From Arthrobacter sp. MYb229 (GTDB lineage: Bacteria > Actinomycetota > Actinomycetes > Actinomycetales > Micrococcaceae): 64,000 nt of DNA. Where the stretch lies: positions 744,001 to 808,000 of the forward strand of contig NZ_PCPS01000001.1 in assembly GCF_002975405.1 (NCBI RefSeq), in the 5' to 3' direction. The position numbers and the translations under genes are program-made. The first letter of the stretch is position 1. The number at the start of each line of letters is the position of its first letter. Shown here piece by piece: positions 39,215 to 47,168 of the stretch. Under the pieces are notes generated by a model. The model made no database searches. It saw only the letters and a program-made list of their open reading frames with translations, and was not told where the DNA came from.

Positions 39215-39943
39215 TTAGAAGCCGAGGAACTGTTCGTAGATAAGAACTAGTGAGAGTCCGATCATGATGATTCCTGAAGATGCGGTCACTATGCGTGCGG
39301 CTAGTGGACGTGAGCGTAATAAAAGACGCGAGGCGAAGGCAATCGAGAAATACACAAGGACTGACACGGCGAAGTGCGTGAGTCCAAGCGCTCCGGTCTG
39401 CAGCGATAGCGGCCAGGTGGCAGAGCGGTCAATGAATTGGGGAATGAGCGCAAGGTAAAGTAGCAAAGCCTTCGGGTTGGTGCCGCTGGTGAGAAGGCCC
39501 TTGAAAAACGCGCCGCGCCATGGGCCGCCAGGTTTCAGCAGCGGACGGGTTTTGGTAAGCACGGCGGTAGCCGCGAAGGGAAGCTCCGCGGGATCGCTTG
39601 AAGAATTCACCGGAGTCATGGACTCGGAAGATGCAGGCGATGAGGTGCCATAAAATTTCGCCGACCTCCAGCTCGCGAGGGTGACGACGCCAAGCCATAA
39701 AAGGTAAAGGGAACCGGCCATGGTGAGCCATAGCAAGAGTTGCGGCGAGCTGGCCACAAGTGCCGCTACGCCGCAGACCAGTAGCGCGGTATGAAACAGA
39801 TATCCGGTGAGTAGCCCCCAAACTGCTGCGCAATATCCCTTGGGCCCAATGGCCGAAGAAATGATATACGCCCAATCGGCACCCGGAGTGCAGGCGAGCG
39901 TTATGGAGACAAGGAGGAATCCGGTTAGTTGAGCGATATCCAA
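39215..39943 (-). CDS. LysE/RhtB-family amino-acid exporter
   Basis: Inner-membrane exporter (242 aa, six helices). The N-terminal signature LVSITLACTPGADWAYIISSAIG and the GLLTSGTNPKALLLYLALIPQF block are diagnostic for LysE/RhtB. A hydrophilic insert of about 45 residues, serine/proline-rich (residues about 97-140), lengthens it relative to the usual 205 aa. The divergent Lrp-type gene at 40098 is the probable regulator. The exported amino acid is not evident. Confidence 0.9.
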   Translation of the reverse strand: MDIAQLTGFLLVSITLACTPGADWAYIISSAIGPKGYCAAVWGLLTGYLFHTALLVCGVAALVASSPQLLLWLTMAGSLYLLWLGVVTLASWRSAKFYGTSSPASSESMTPVNSSSDPAELPFAATAVLTKTRPLLKPGGPWRGAFFKGLLTSGTNPKALLLYLALIPQFIDRSATWPLSLQTGALGLTHFAVSVLVYFSIAFASRLLLRSRPLAARIVTASSGIIMIGLSLVLIYEQFLGF

Positions 39944-40067
39944 GGTGTCTCCTCGTGGTTCCAGCAGTACTAGTGCAAGCGTAGGAAATATTCATCAAAA
40001 AGTGTTTGCCGATTTTGCTTGAAACTGGGAAACATAAGCACGATTTTTACGATCATTGTGGAATTGG

Positions 40068-40082
40068 CGCAAAAATATTGCG
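40068..40082. promoter_or_regulatory. Candidate Lrp/AsnC operator
   Basis: CGCAA-N5-TTGCG with an A/T-only centre, 15 bases long, 16 bases before the lrp-type start and within the divergent lysE interval. The size and AT-rich middle suit Lrp/AsnC sites. Symmetry is short, so confidence is limited. Confidence 0.4.
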
Positions 40083-40097
40083 TAGTATGCTGGTGCT

Positions 40098-40544
40098 ATG
40101 GATAAATTGGATCGTGCGATTATCGCCGAGCTGCAATTGGACGGCCGGATGAGTGCAACCGCCTTGGCGAACAAGGTGGGACTGTCGGTTGCGCCATGCC
40201 ACCGCCGCATTCGAGAACTCGAACGCACGGGGGTGATCGCCGGATATCAAGCCGTTGTCGCCCCTGAGCGCGTAGGGCTGGCCTTCGAGGCGTTGGTGTT
40301 CGTGACGCTGAAAGATCGCACCCAGCTCAAGGCCTTTGAGGCGGCTGTAGAAAAGGATGAACTCATCGTCGAGGCGCAGCGCCTGTTTGGCGAACCGGAT
40401 TTCCTGCTTCGCGTGTACGCCAAAGACCTGACGCACTATCAGCACCTATACGATGACGTGCTAGTCGAACTGCCTGGAGTGGAAAAGCTAAATAGCACGA
40501 TCGTGATGCGAAATATCAAAGAGCGGGCGATCCTGCCGGTCTAG
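40098..40544 (+). CDS. Lrp/AsnC family transcriptional regulator
   Basis: 148 aa. N-terminal helix-turn-helix MDKLDRAIIAELQLDGR...SATALANKVGLSVAPCHRRI (residues 1-36) and a C-terminal RAM ligand-binding domain (about 68-140, GEPDFLLRVYAKDL). It is divergent from a LysE exporter, the common arrangement in which the amino acid ligand turns on its own export. Its stop codon overlaps the stop of the convergent MFS gene. Confidence 0.93.
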   Translation: MDKLDRAIIAELQLDGRMSATALANKVGLSVAPCHRRIRELERTGVIAGYQAVVAPERVGLAFEALVFVTLKDRTQLKAFEAAVEKDELIVEAQRLFGEPDFLLRVYAKDLTHYQHLYDDVLVELPGVEKLNSTIVMRNIKERAILPV

Positions 40545-41755
40545 TGGTTGACTTCAACCGCGTTGCCAGATTGCGCTGCGCGAGGTGTGATGAGCAGCGA
40601 AATCACCAGAATACCCGCAATGATCCATAGCGCCTGCGGCAAGCCAGTGGCATCTGCAACGAAACCGATAACCGGAGGTCCGCTGAGCATCGCGCCATAA
40701 CCGAAGGCGCTGATCACGCTCACTGCTCTTGGGCCGAGGTGATCGCTACGTGAGGCAGCGATCGACATGCCAACAGGGAAGCCAAGGGCGCTTCCAAGAC
40801 CCCAGAGCACGGCGCCCGCTCCTAGGGTTGCCGTATCTTCGCCCAGGATAAATAGCACGATCCCAATGAGGCCGATCATTCCCATGATCATCAGCGAGCA
40901 CTTGGTGCCAATGCGGTCCACGATCGGCCCACCGGCAAACCTGCCTATCGTCATGGCTCCGGCGAACAGGGTGAACATCAAGGCCCCGCTTGGGTGGTCC
41001 AAACCATGGCCGTCAACCGAGGCCACCGCCAGCCAGTCATTGGCTGCCCCTTCGGCGAAGCTCAAGCCAGCAACCATTAGCCCGAGCAAGAGCAGCAAGC
41101 CCCGGTGGGAGCGCGCTCCGGACGTCTGCAGCTGGGACTTGTCTCGCGGACGGGAATAGTTGTAGTTCCAATCCCTGAATCCAGTCTGTGCTATGAGTGC
41201 CAAGGAAATAATCATCACGGCGACCAAAATAAAGTGCCACGCGGTGGTGATGCCCAAGCTGAGGGTGGCCGTCGCGATTCCTGCACCAAGCAATGAGCCG
41301 AGGCTGAAGTAGCCGTGCAGCGAAGGCATGATGCTCTTGCCAAGTTTTCGTTCGACCTTGGCCCCATTGACATTCATCGTGATGTCAAGGGAGCCAAAAA
41401 CCAGCCCATTGGTGAAAAGCACGACGAAGGCTAAGGCCTCGCTGTGCAGTATCGACACGGACAGTCCTAGCCCGACAAGTATTAGGGCAAGAATTATCGG
41501 CAACACCAGTAGCAAGTTCTTGGCCGAGACTCTTCGGCTCAGCGCCGGCGCAAACGTGATGCCGGTCAGAGTTCCAGCGGTCATGCAAAAGAGGAAAGCC
41601 CCGAGCCGAGAGCCAGAAAAATCAAAGATCATGGCGAAGATCGAAAGTCGGCCCGCCCAGGAGGCGAAGGATAAACCAGCAATCAAAAAGATCAGGTTAA
41701 CGCTTAAGCGTTCGCCGAATATCGGCTTTGCTCGAGCGGGGGCGATGAGCGCCAT
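40541..41755 (-). CDS. MFS transporter, YbjJ/FucP-like
   Basis: 404-aa major facilitator with 12 predicted helices in two halves and a cytoplasmic loop near residues 195-215. The MNVNGAKVERKLGKSIMPSLHGYFSLGSL segment (positions about 127-155) resembles YbjJ-type transporters. Start supported by AGGAGG. A perfect dyad lies about 45-65 bases upstream. The substrate cannot be deduced. Its stop overlaps that of the Lrp-type gene on the other strand. Confidence 0.85.
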   Translation of the reverse strand: MALIAPARAKPIFGERLSVNLIFLIAGLSFASWAGRLSIFAMIFDFSGSRLGAFLFCMTAGTLTGITFAPALSRRVSAKNLLLVLPIILALILVGLGLSVSILHSEALAFVVLFTNGLVFGSLDITMNVNGAKVERKLGKSIMPSLHGYFSLGSLLGAGIATATLSLGITTAWHFILVAVMIISLALIAQTGFRDWNYNYSRPRDKSQLQTSGARSHRGLLLLLGLMVAGLSFAEGAANDWLAVASVDGHGLDHPSGALMFTLFAGAMTIGRFAGGPIVDRIGTKCSLMIMGMIGLIGIVLFILGEDTATLGAGAVLWGLGSALGFPVGMSIAASRSDHLGPRAVSVISAFGYGAMLSGPPVIGFVADATGLPQALWIIAGILVISLLITPRAAQSGNAVEVNH

Positions 41756-41798
41756 TTACCGGTTCCTCCTGATTTGTACAGCACCTTGAGTTTATCCC

Positions 41799-41819
41799 AG
41801 TTTCAAAAAAGTTGAAACT
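41799..41819. promoter_or_regulatory. Dyad upstream of the MFS transporter
   Basis: AGTTTCAA-N5-TTGAAACT, a perfect eight-base-arm palindrome, 44 bases before the MFS start. It looks like a repressor site; the regulator is not encoded nearby. Confidence 0.5.
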
Positions 41820-42286
41820 AAAATCTATGCGATCCCGAGTACTGCTAGCGCACTTTTAGGGGGCTCCTATGAAACTCTAAGTATCGGTTACTTTTCGGCT
41901 GGGCGTTCCGCTAGCCGGGGTTCTTTCTAGGCCGCTGAGCATGAGGATTTCTATCGACAATAAGGCGATTGGCGAAGTGCCGCGAAGGCACCACGCAAGC
42001 GATGCGGCGTGGGGCCAGGGGTGAAGCGAGGAGTTTTCGAATCAAATTGCTGTGGGATTGCTAGTGGCGATCCACGAGCAGGAATGCAATCCCGGCGGGC
42101 AAACGCAATAGCTCAGAGGCGTCATGAAGAGATCGCGAACCTGGCGGGCTGTTGCAGGCTTGAACCCTTGCTCGAGGAATACTTCTTTTGGTGATACGCA
42201 AATCCGAAGAGGGGCCATGGGGTGGGGGCTCAAAACAAAAACTATGGTCAAAACCCGCTAAGGTCTCTTTCTCGTTTCAAAAAGAA
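41820..42286. other. Gene-free stretch before tRNA-Arg
   Basis: About 470 bases with no convincing gene. A 61-codon plus-strand frame at 42009 lacks a ribosome site and recognisable features. I found no copy of the tRNA 3' end that would mark an integrated element. Confidence 0.45.
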
Positions 42287-42326
42287 AAACCGCCGCTCAT
42301 TTGTATTACCAAGTGAGCGGCGGTTT
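42287..42326 (-). terminator. Intrinsic terminator of tRNA-Arg
   Basis: Stem AAACCGCCGCTCA paired with TGAGCGGCGGTTT around a 14-base loop, followed on the minus strand by TTCTTTTT. It lies four bases beyond the tRNA 3' end. Confidence 0.9.
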
Positions 42327-42330
42327 AATT

Positions 42331-42407
42331 TGGTACCCCCGGCCGGATTCGAACCGGCGACCTAGAGATTAGAAGGCTCTTGCTCTATCCAGCTGAGCTA
42401 CGGAGGC
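42331..42407 (-). tRNA. tRNA-Arg(UCU)
   Basis: Cloverleaf on the minus strand with encoded CCA. The D stem GCTC/GAGC and T arm GCCGG-TTCGAAT-CCGGC are intact, and the anticodon loop CTTCTAA gives UCU, reading AGA. The acceptor stem GCCTCCG/CGGGGGT has G1-U72 and U4-G69 wobbles, and base 31-39 is a C-U mismatch, so it is less stable than usual. A good terminator follows, which supports a working gene. Confidence 0.9.
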
Positions 42408-42511
42408 GTAACCGAAAATTAGTTTAGCCCATTGACAAGCAAGATCTCTAACCGGAGGCGCTAGTGTTGTAGGAGGAGCGCTTTGTTAGCTGTTGAGTAG
42501 GGGATCTTTGT

Positions 42512-43453
42512 ATGCAGCGATGGAGAATTGGCGGACTGAAAAGTATCGCCTGTTATACGGCCATAAGTTTTGGGCTCGCGTGGCTCGTAGCTTTGCCATT
42601 GTGGCAAGGCGCGGGCCTTCACCATCCGCAGTTCATGTGGATTGCCATGGGTATGATGCTGACGCCCACTATCGCTGCCCTGTGCATGAGCTTGCTTCAA
42701 CGTCGCGGAAAACAGTTTTTGCAGGAATCCGGGCTGCTTCCGCTTGGTAAGCCCACGCGATTTCTGCTCGCAGTGCTGCTTGCCTACCTATTGCCGATCG
42801 TCCTAATAATTCAGGCGCCAATCATTGGCACATGGCTGGGGGTCTTCCCCGGAGACTTGAACCAGTTTATGGTCTTGAACTTCGTGGCGGGGACCGACGG
42901 GCCCGGCAAATATTTGCTTGGCCAGGCAGGAATCATCCTCGTTGCCGGACTAATGAACCTCATTCCTGCCCTGGGCGAAGAGATCGGTTGGCGCGGGTGG
43001 CTATGGCCAAAGCTTCAACCACTGGGGCAGCTGCCCGCAATCTTGATTTCAGGTGTTATTTGGGGTCTCTGGCATGCTCCATTGATCCTATTGGGATACA
43101 ACTATCCGTTCGCCAAGGGCGCGTGGGGCCTTGCCGCGATGTGCGGAATGTGCATCTTTGTGGGGGCAGTTTTTGCGTGGCTGCGCACATTCAGTGGCTC
43201 CGTCTGGCCTGCCGCATTTGCTCATGGCGTCTTCAACGCCAGCGTGGGTTTGGTATCGCTGTTCATGGTTATGGGGTCAATGCTTGATTCGACCAAGGCC
43301 TCAATCCTGGGCTGGTCGGGTTGGATCTTTCCCGGGGCGGTGATTTTGGTGATGGTGCTATTCGGAGCCTTTCGGGCTAGGCCCGATCCAAGTTATCCAC
43401 AGAATGAGCCGAGGAGTACCGGATCTAATCGGCCTGGGCTCAGCATGGACTGA
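42512..43453 (+). CDS. CPBP-family intramembrane metalloprotease
   Basis: Integral membrane protein of 313 aa with about eight helices. The CPBP (CAAX protease/bacteriocin-processing) motifs are present: EEIGWRGWLWPKL (paired glutamates near residue 152), SGVIWGLWHAPLILLGYN near 176 and FAHGVFNAS near 234, which hold the metal-binding glutamates and histidines. ATG start after GGGG. Its substrate is unknown; such proteins act in processing or in immunity to small peptides. It precedes ssb by 45 bases with a GC-rich hairpin between. Confidence 0.87.
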   Translation: MQRWRIGGLKSIACYTAISFGLAWLVALPLWQGAGLHHPQFMWIAMGMMLTPTIAALCMSLLQRRGKQFLQESGLLPLGKPTRFLLAVLLAYLLPIVLIIQAPIIGTWLGVFPGDLNQFMVLNFVAGTDGPGKYLLGQAGIILVAGLMNLIPALGEEIGWRGWLWPKLQPLGQLPAILISGVIWGLWHAPLILLGYNYPFAKGAWGLAAMCGMCIFVGAVFAWLRTFSGSVWPAAFAHGVFNASVGLVSLFMVMGSMLDSTKASILGWSGWIFPGAVILVMVLFGAFRARPDPSYPQNEPRSTGSNRPGLSMD

Positions 43454-43498
43454 AGCCCCGGGGCCGCTCCCGGGGCAGGACCAAAGGAGAAGAACGTC

Positions 43499-43972
43499 AT
43501 GAGTGATCTTGTGACCATCCGTGCAGTAGTTGGAACAGAGCCACAATTGAGCATTACCCCACAGGGGCTAGCGGTGCTCAAATTTCGTGCGGTGACTCAT
43601 GAACGCAAAAAGGACCCTGAAACCGGACAATGGGTTGACGCCGGAACCAATTGGTTCTCAGTGAGTGCTTTCCGAGGGCTGGCCGAGAATGGGATGGAGT
43701 CGTTGGAGCAGGGCGACCACATTGTCGTGATCGGCAAGCTCCAAATACGCCAGTTCGAACGGGCGGATGGATCGCGCGGAACGAGCGCTGATATTGAGGC
43801 CTTCTCGTTCGGCCATGACCTGAAGTTCGGGACCTCGCACTTCACTAAAGTGCGAAACGCCTCGGGCGACATTGAACGTTCGTCCCATCCCCAGCAAGCC
43901 GAATCGCGCCACCAGTCCGTGAACGAAAACACCGGTGGCTCGTGGCCTGAGAGGGACACCGACGCAGCGTAA
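43499..43972 (+). CDS. ssb: Single-stranded DNA-binding protein, second paralogue
   Basis: SSB OB-fold protein, 157 aa. The OB fold covers about residues 1-110 (VTIRAVVGTEPQLSITPQGLAVLKFRAV...). The tail is polar (SSHPQQAESRHQ) and ends ERDTDAA, lacking the acidic DDDIPF-like tip of the replicative SSB that binds partner proteins. It is next to ettA, as is Rv2478c beside Rv2477c in M. tuberculosis, so it is likely the auxiliary SSB. The primary ssb should lie elsewhere, near rpsF/rpsR. Confidence 0.9.
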   Translation: MSDLVTIRAVVGTEPQLSITPQGLAVLKFRAVTHERKKDPETGQWVDAGTNWFSVSAFRGLAENGMESLEQGDHIVVIGKLQIRQFERADGSRGTSADIEAFSFGHDLKFGTSHFTKVRNASGDIERSSHPQQAESRHQSVNENTGGSWPERDTDAA

Positions 43973-44085
43973 TTCCTCCGCATTCAGTGGTGTCACGGGA
44001 AAACGTGTGAAACCGGGCACCACTGGAGCAAAATAGTGGTGTGTGGATTCGGATTTGCACCCACTGAGGCACTAGCCTTAAGGGC

Positions 44086-45768
44086 ATGGCGGAATTTATT
44101 TACACGATGACCAAGGCTCGCAAGGCCGTTGGTGACAAAGTCATCCTTGACGATGTCAGCATGTCGTTCTACCCGGGCGCCAAAATTGGTGTCGTGGGCC
44201 CTAACGGTGCTGGTAAGTCAACGATCCTGAAGATTATGGCGGGAATCGATACCCCGTCCAATGGTGAGGCACGTCTTTCACCTGGTTACTCTGTGGGCAT
44301 CTTGCTGCAGGAACCACCCCTCAACGAAGAAAAGACCGTCTTGGGCAACGTCCAGGAAGGCGTCGGCGAGATCTATGAAAAGATCACCCGATTCAATGAA
44401 ATCTCAGAAGAGATGGCTCAGGAAGGTGCCGATTTCGACACCTTGCTAGAAGAGATGGGCAAGCTCCAGGAGGCTATCGACGCCGCCGACGCTTGGGACA
44501 TCGACAACCAGCTCGAACAGGCAATGGATGCCCTGCGTTGCCCACCGGGCGACGAAATGGTCACGCACCTCTCCGGTGGTGAGCGTCGACGCGTCGCGCT
44601 ATGCAAATTGCTGCTGCAGAAACCAGACCTGTTGCTCCTCGATGAGCCCACTAACCACTTGGACGCCGAGTCAGTATTGTGGCTCGAACAGCACCTGGCA
44701 GCCTACCCGGGCGCGGTTTTGGCCGTAACCCACGACCGTTACTTCCTGGATCACGTCGCCGAGTGGATCTGTGAAGTTGACCGCGGTCGTCTGCACCCAT
44801 ACGAGGGCAACTACTCCACTTACCTGGAGAAGAAGCGCGAGCGTATGGAGGTGCAGGGCAAAAAGGATCAGAAGCTTGCTAAGCGCCTGGCTGAAGAGCT
44901 CGATTGGGTTCGCTCCAACGCCAAGGGCCGCCAGACGAAGTCGAAGGCTCGTCTGGCCCGCTATGAAGAAATGGCCGCGGAGGCCGAGCGTACCCGCAAG
45001 CTTGACTTCGAAGAGATCCAGATTCCACCTGGTCCACGTTTGGGTCAGGTCGTCATCGAAGCCCAGGATCTGAACAAGGGCTTCGGAGAACGTGTGCTAA
45101 TCGACGGACTGTCCTTCTCGCTTCCTCGAAATGGCATCGTCGGCGTGATCGGTCCTAACGGTGTTGGTAAATCGACTCTGTTCAAGACCATTGTTGGCAT
45201 GGAAGAACTTGACGGGGGCACGCTGAAGATCGGCGATACGGTCAAGATTTCCTATGTTGACCAGAACCGCGAAAACATTGATCCGACAAAGTCCCTTTGG
45301 GAAGTTGTTTCGGAAGGCCTGGATTACATTCAGGTTGGTCAGGTTGAGATGCCTTCGCGTGCTTATGTTTCGGCATTCGGCTTCAAGGGCCCAGACCAGC
45401 AGAAGAAGGCCGGTGTCCTCTCCGGTGGTGAGCGTAACCGTCTGAACCTTGCATTGACCCTGAAGCAGGGTGGCAACCTCTTGCTGCTCGATGAGCCTAC
45501 AAACGACCTTGACGTTGAAACTCTCTCGTCCCTGGAAAATGCTCTTCTCGAGTTCCCAGGTTGCGCAGTGGTCGTCTCGCACGACCGTTGGTTCCTGGAC
45601 CGAGTCGCTACCCACATCCTGTCTTACGAGGGTACGGAAGAAAACCCATCGAACTGGTACTGGTTCGAAGGAAACTTCCAGTCTTACGAAGACAACAAGG
45701 TTGAACGGTTGGGGGCCGATGCAGCTAAGCCGCATCGTGTGACTCACCGTCGCCTGACTCGCGACTAA
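44086..45768 (+). CDS. ettA: Energy-dependent translational throttle protein EttA (ABC-F)
   Basis: Soluble tandem ABC ATPase (560 aa) that binds the ribosomal E site and gates the first elongation steps by ADP/ATP ratio. P-loops GPNGAGKST at about residue 38 and GPNGVGKST at about 355; signatures LSGGERRRVALCKLL and LSGGERNRLNLALTLK; the linker KGRQTKSKARLARYEEM near 282. No transmembrane segments. Length and start MAEFIYTMTKARKAVGDK fit EttA rather than Uup or antibiotic-resistance ABC-F proteins. A terminator follows 13 bases after the stop. Confidence 0.96.
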   Translation: MAEFIYTMTKARKAVGDKVILDDVSMSFYPGAKIGVVGPNGAGKSTILKIMAGIDTPSNGEARLSPGYSVGILLQEPPLNEEKTVLGNVQEGVGEIYEKITRFNEISEEMAQEGADFDTLLEEMGKLQEAIDAADAWDIDNQLEQAMDALRCPPGDEMVTHLSGGERRRVALCKLLLQKPDLLLLDEPTNHLDAESVLWLEQHLAAYPGAVLAVTHDRYFLDHVAEWICEVDRGRLHPYEGNYSTYLEKKRERMEVQGKKDQKLAKRLAEELDWVRSNAKGRQTKSKARLARYEEMAAEAERTRKLDFEEIQIPPGPRLGQVVIEAQDLNKGFGERVLIDGLSFSLPRNGIVGVIGPNGVGKSTLFKTIVGMEELDGGTLKIGDTVKISYVDQNRENIDPTKSLWEVVSEGLDYIQVGQVEMPSRAYVSAFGFKGPDQQKKAGVLSGGERNRLNLALTLKQGGNLLLLDEPTNDLDVETLSSLENALLEFPGCAVVVSHDRWFLDRVATHILSYEGTEENPSNWYWFEGNFQSYEDNKVERLGADAAKPHRVTHRRLTRD

Positions 45769-45781
45769 GTCTGAGTCGAAG

Positions 45782-45820
45782 CCAAAGGCCACCACGAATT
45801 ATTTTCGTGGTGGCCTTTGG
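45782..45820. terminator. Terminator between ettA and flavin reductase gene
   Basis: Perfect 17-base arms CCAAAGGCCACCACGAA and TTCGTGGTGGCCTTTGG around TTATT. It lies between convergent genes, so it may stop transcription from both sides. Confidence 0.9.
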
Positions 45821-45854
45821 GCTATCTAAGTAAGGTTGCCGATGCAATCCTAGA

Positions 45855-46361
45855 TTATTTACACGGCACCGATGCATCGAGCAATGAGGGCAGCTTCAGG
45901 TATCCGCGGTTCTGGTACATCAGGTGCTGAACTGGCTCTCCCGTGATGACTTCAAGGATCTCTGCCGCAATCAACCGCGAACCTCCGACGCTAATCGAGG
46001 AGTGAATCTGTGCGCGCATGGACACCGGGGCCTTGTGGAAGTGCGGCTCGCCGGTTGGCAGGTAGGACCAACCCTGATCGGGCGTGAAGCGAGGAGCGCC
46101 TGGGCGGGCGAAATTGTCGGCAAGCTCCGAATGGTCCTCGCCCAGCATGTGAATCATGAATGAGCTTGCGGAAAGCACCGCACCTGCGGCTCCGGATTCT
46201 TTGGTGAGTGAAAAAGAAACCGCTACGGGCTCGATGGACAACGATGCCAGGCTGGAGATTGTTAGACCGTAGGGAATGCCAGCAACCGATGCGGTGATCA
46301 AGGCTACGCCCGCGGGGTGGGCGCGAAACGCATCGCGGAAATCAGCCGACAAGTTCTGCAT
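45855..46361 (-). CDS. Flavin reductase-domain protein (FMN-binding)
   Basis: 168 aa with the split-barrel flavin reductase fold: FRDAFRAHPAGVALITAS at the N-terminus, YGLTISSLASLSIEPVAVSFSL near 32 and HMLGEDHSELADNFARPGAP near 71. Such proteins supply reduced flavin to monooxygenases or reduce redox-cycling compounds. It is divergent from soxR and its promoter fits a SoxR-type 19-base-spacer promoter, so it is the likely direct SoxR target. Confidence 0.88.
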   Translation of the reverse strand: MQNLSADFRDAFRAHPAGVALITASVAGIPYGLTISSLASLSIEPVAVSFSLTKESGAAGAVLSASSFMIHMLGEDHSELADNFARPGAPRFTPDQGWSYLPTGEPHFHKAPVSMRAQIHSSISVGGSRLIAAEILEVITGEPVQHLMYQNRGYLKLPSLLDASVPCK

Positions 46362-46448
46362 AGGTGAGTAGTCCTTCGCTTGCTGAATCTTTGCGATCCA
46401 TGGTTCCTATTCGAAAAGTTTCTGTGTGGCTAGACACTAACTACCCTT

Positions 46449-46479
46449 AGCGTAGAACCTCAAGTAAGCTTGAGGTCAA
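46449..46479 (-). promoter_or_regulatory. SoxR-dependent promoter of the flavin reductase gene
   Basis: On the minus strand, TTGACC (46474-46479) and TACGCT (46449-46454) are separated by 19 bases, the over-long spacer typical of MerR-family activators. The SoxR box fills the spacer. Confidence 0.65.
46458..46475. promoter_or_regulatory. SoxR box
   Basis: CCTCAAGTAAGCTTGAGG, an 18-base palindrome in which all but the centre matches the E. coli soxS operator (CCTCAAG...CTTGAGG). It lies between soxR and the divergent flavin reductase gene. Confidence 0.85.
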
Positions 46480-46516
46480 ACTGCTGGTCAGTGATGATGG
46501 GCACAGGGGAGTGAAC

Positions 46517-46993
46517 ATGATCGAAAATGCAGTACCCGGACAGCAGCTTCTCGGGATTGGCCACGTGAGCGAACGCACCGGCGTGGCAAAATCAGCGCTG
46601 CACTACTATGAAGAAATCGGATTGATCTGTTCGACTAGAACCTCCGGTAATCAGCGGCGCTACCCACGCCATATGCTTCGACGCATTTCGCTGATTACGG
46701 TCGGCAGCAAGCTCGGCATTCCGTTGGCGGACATCCGTCACGCTCTTGACCCGGTGCCAATGGATAAAATTCCTTCCGAAAAGGACTGGCAACGCGCATC
46801 CAACGAATGGAAGCGGGTCCTCGAACGCCGCAGGCGCGCAATCGAAGAACTAGAAGACAGGCTCATGGGCTGCATCGGCTGCGGGTGCCTTTCGATGCAA
46901 GCATGCTTGCTGCTGAATCCAGAGGACGCGCTGGCCCAAGAAGGATCCGGTGCCCGAAGGCTGGAAACCGGCGAAGCCGAAAAAGATATCTAG
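46517..46993 (+). CDS. soxR: Redox-sensitive MerR-family activator SoxR
   Basis: [2Fe-2S] transcription activator that responds to redox-cycling agents; 158 aa. MerR-type winged helix at residues 9-75 (IGHVSERTGVAKSALHYYEE), a dimerisation helix, and the cluster ligands Cys119, Cys122, Cys124 and Cys130 (C-x2-C-x-C-x5-C). ATG 46517 is selected since AGGGGA is six bases upstream; GTG 46511 abuts it. No SoxS is nearby, as in other actinobacteria where SoxR acts directly on target genes. Confidence 0.95.
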   Translation: MIENAVPGQQLLGIGHVSERTGVAKSALHYYEEIGLICSTRTSGNQRRYPRHMLRRISLITVGSKLGIPLADIRHALDPVPMDKIPSEKDWQRASNEWKRVLERRRRAIEELEDRLMGCIGCGCLSMQACLLLNPEDALAQEGSGARRLETGEAEKDI

Positions 46994-47168
46994 TCAATAA
47001 GTTCCAGAGTTGGGCCGAGCTCAACAACATCGCGACGACTTCGGTCCGTTCCGGCCCGGATTGTGGGGTGTCTGACTTCCCTCGCCAAGGAGCGGGCAAC
47101 TTAAAACCTGTCCAGTGTTGCGTGCTGCCCCATAGAATACCGTTTGGGATTCGAGCGTGAGCCGGAGC

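Noticed and set aside
42009-42194. 61-codon frame before tRNA-Arg, possible remnant of an integrated element
   Set aside because: No ribosome site, no integrase, and no repeated tRNA end in the region.
43455-43476. GCCCCGG/CCGGGGC hairpin between the CPBP gene and ssb
   Set aside because: Short GC-rich stem just before the ssb ribosome site; no T-run and easily due to base composition.
44018-44041. CACCACT/AGTGGTG repeat between ssb and ettA as a terminator
   Set aside because: Only seven-base arms with a 10-base loop and no T-run; too weak to call.
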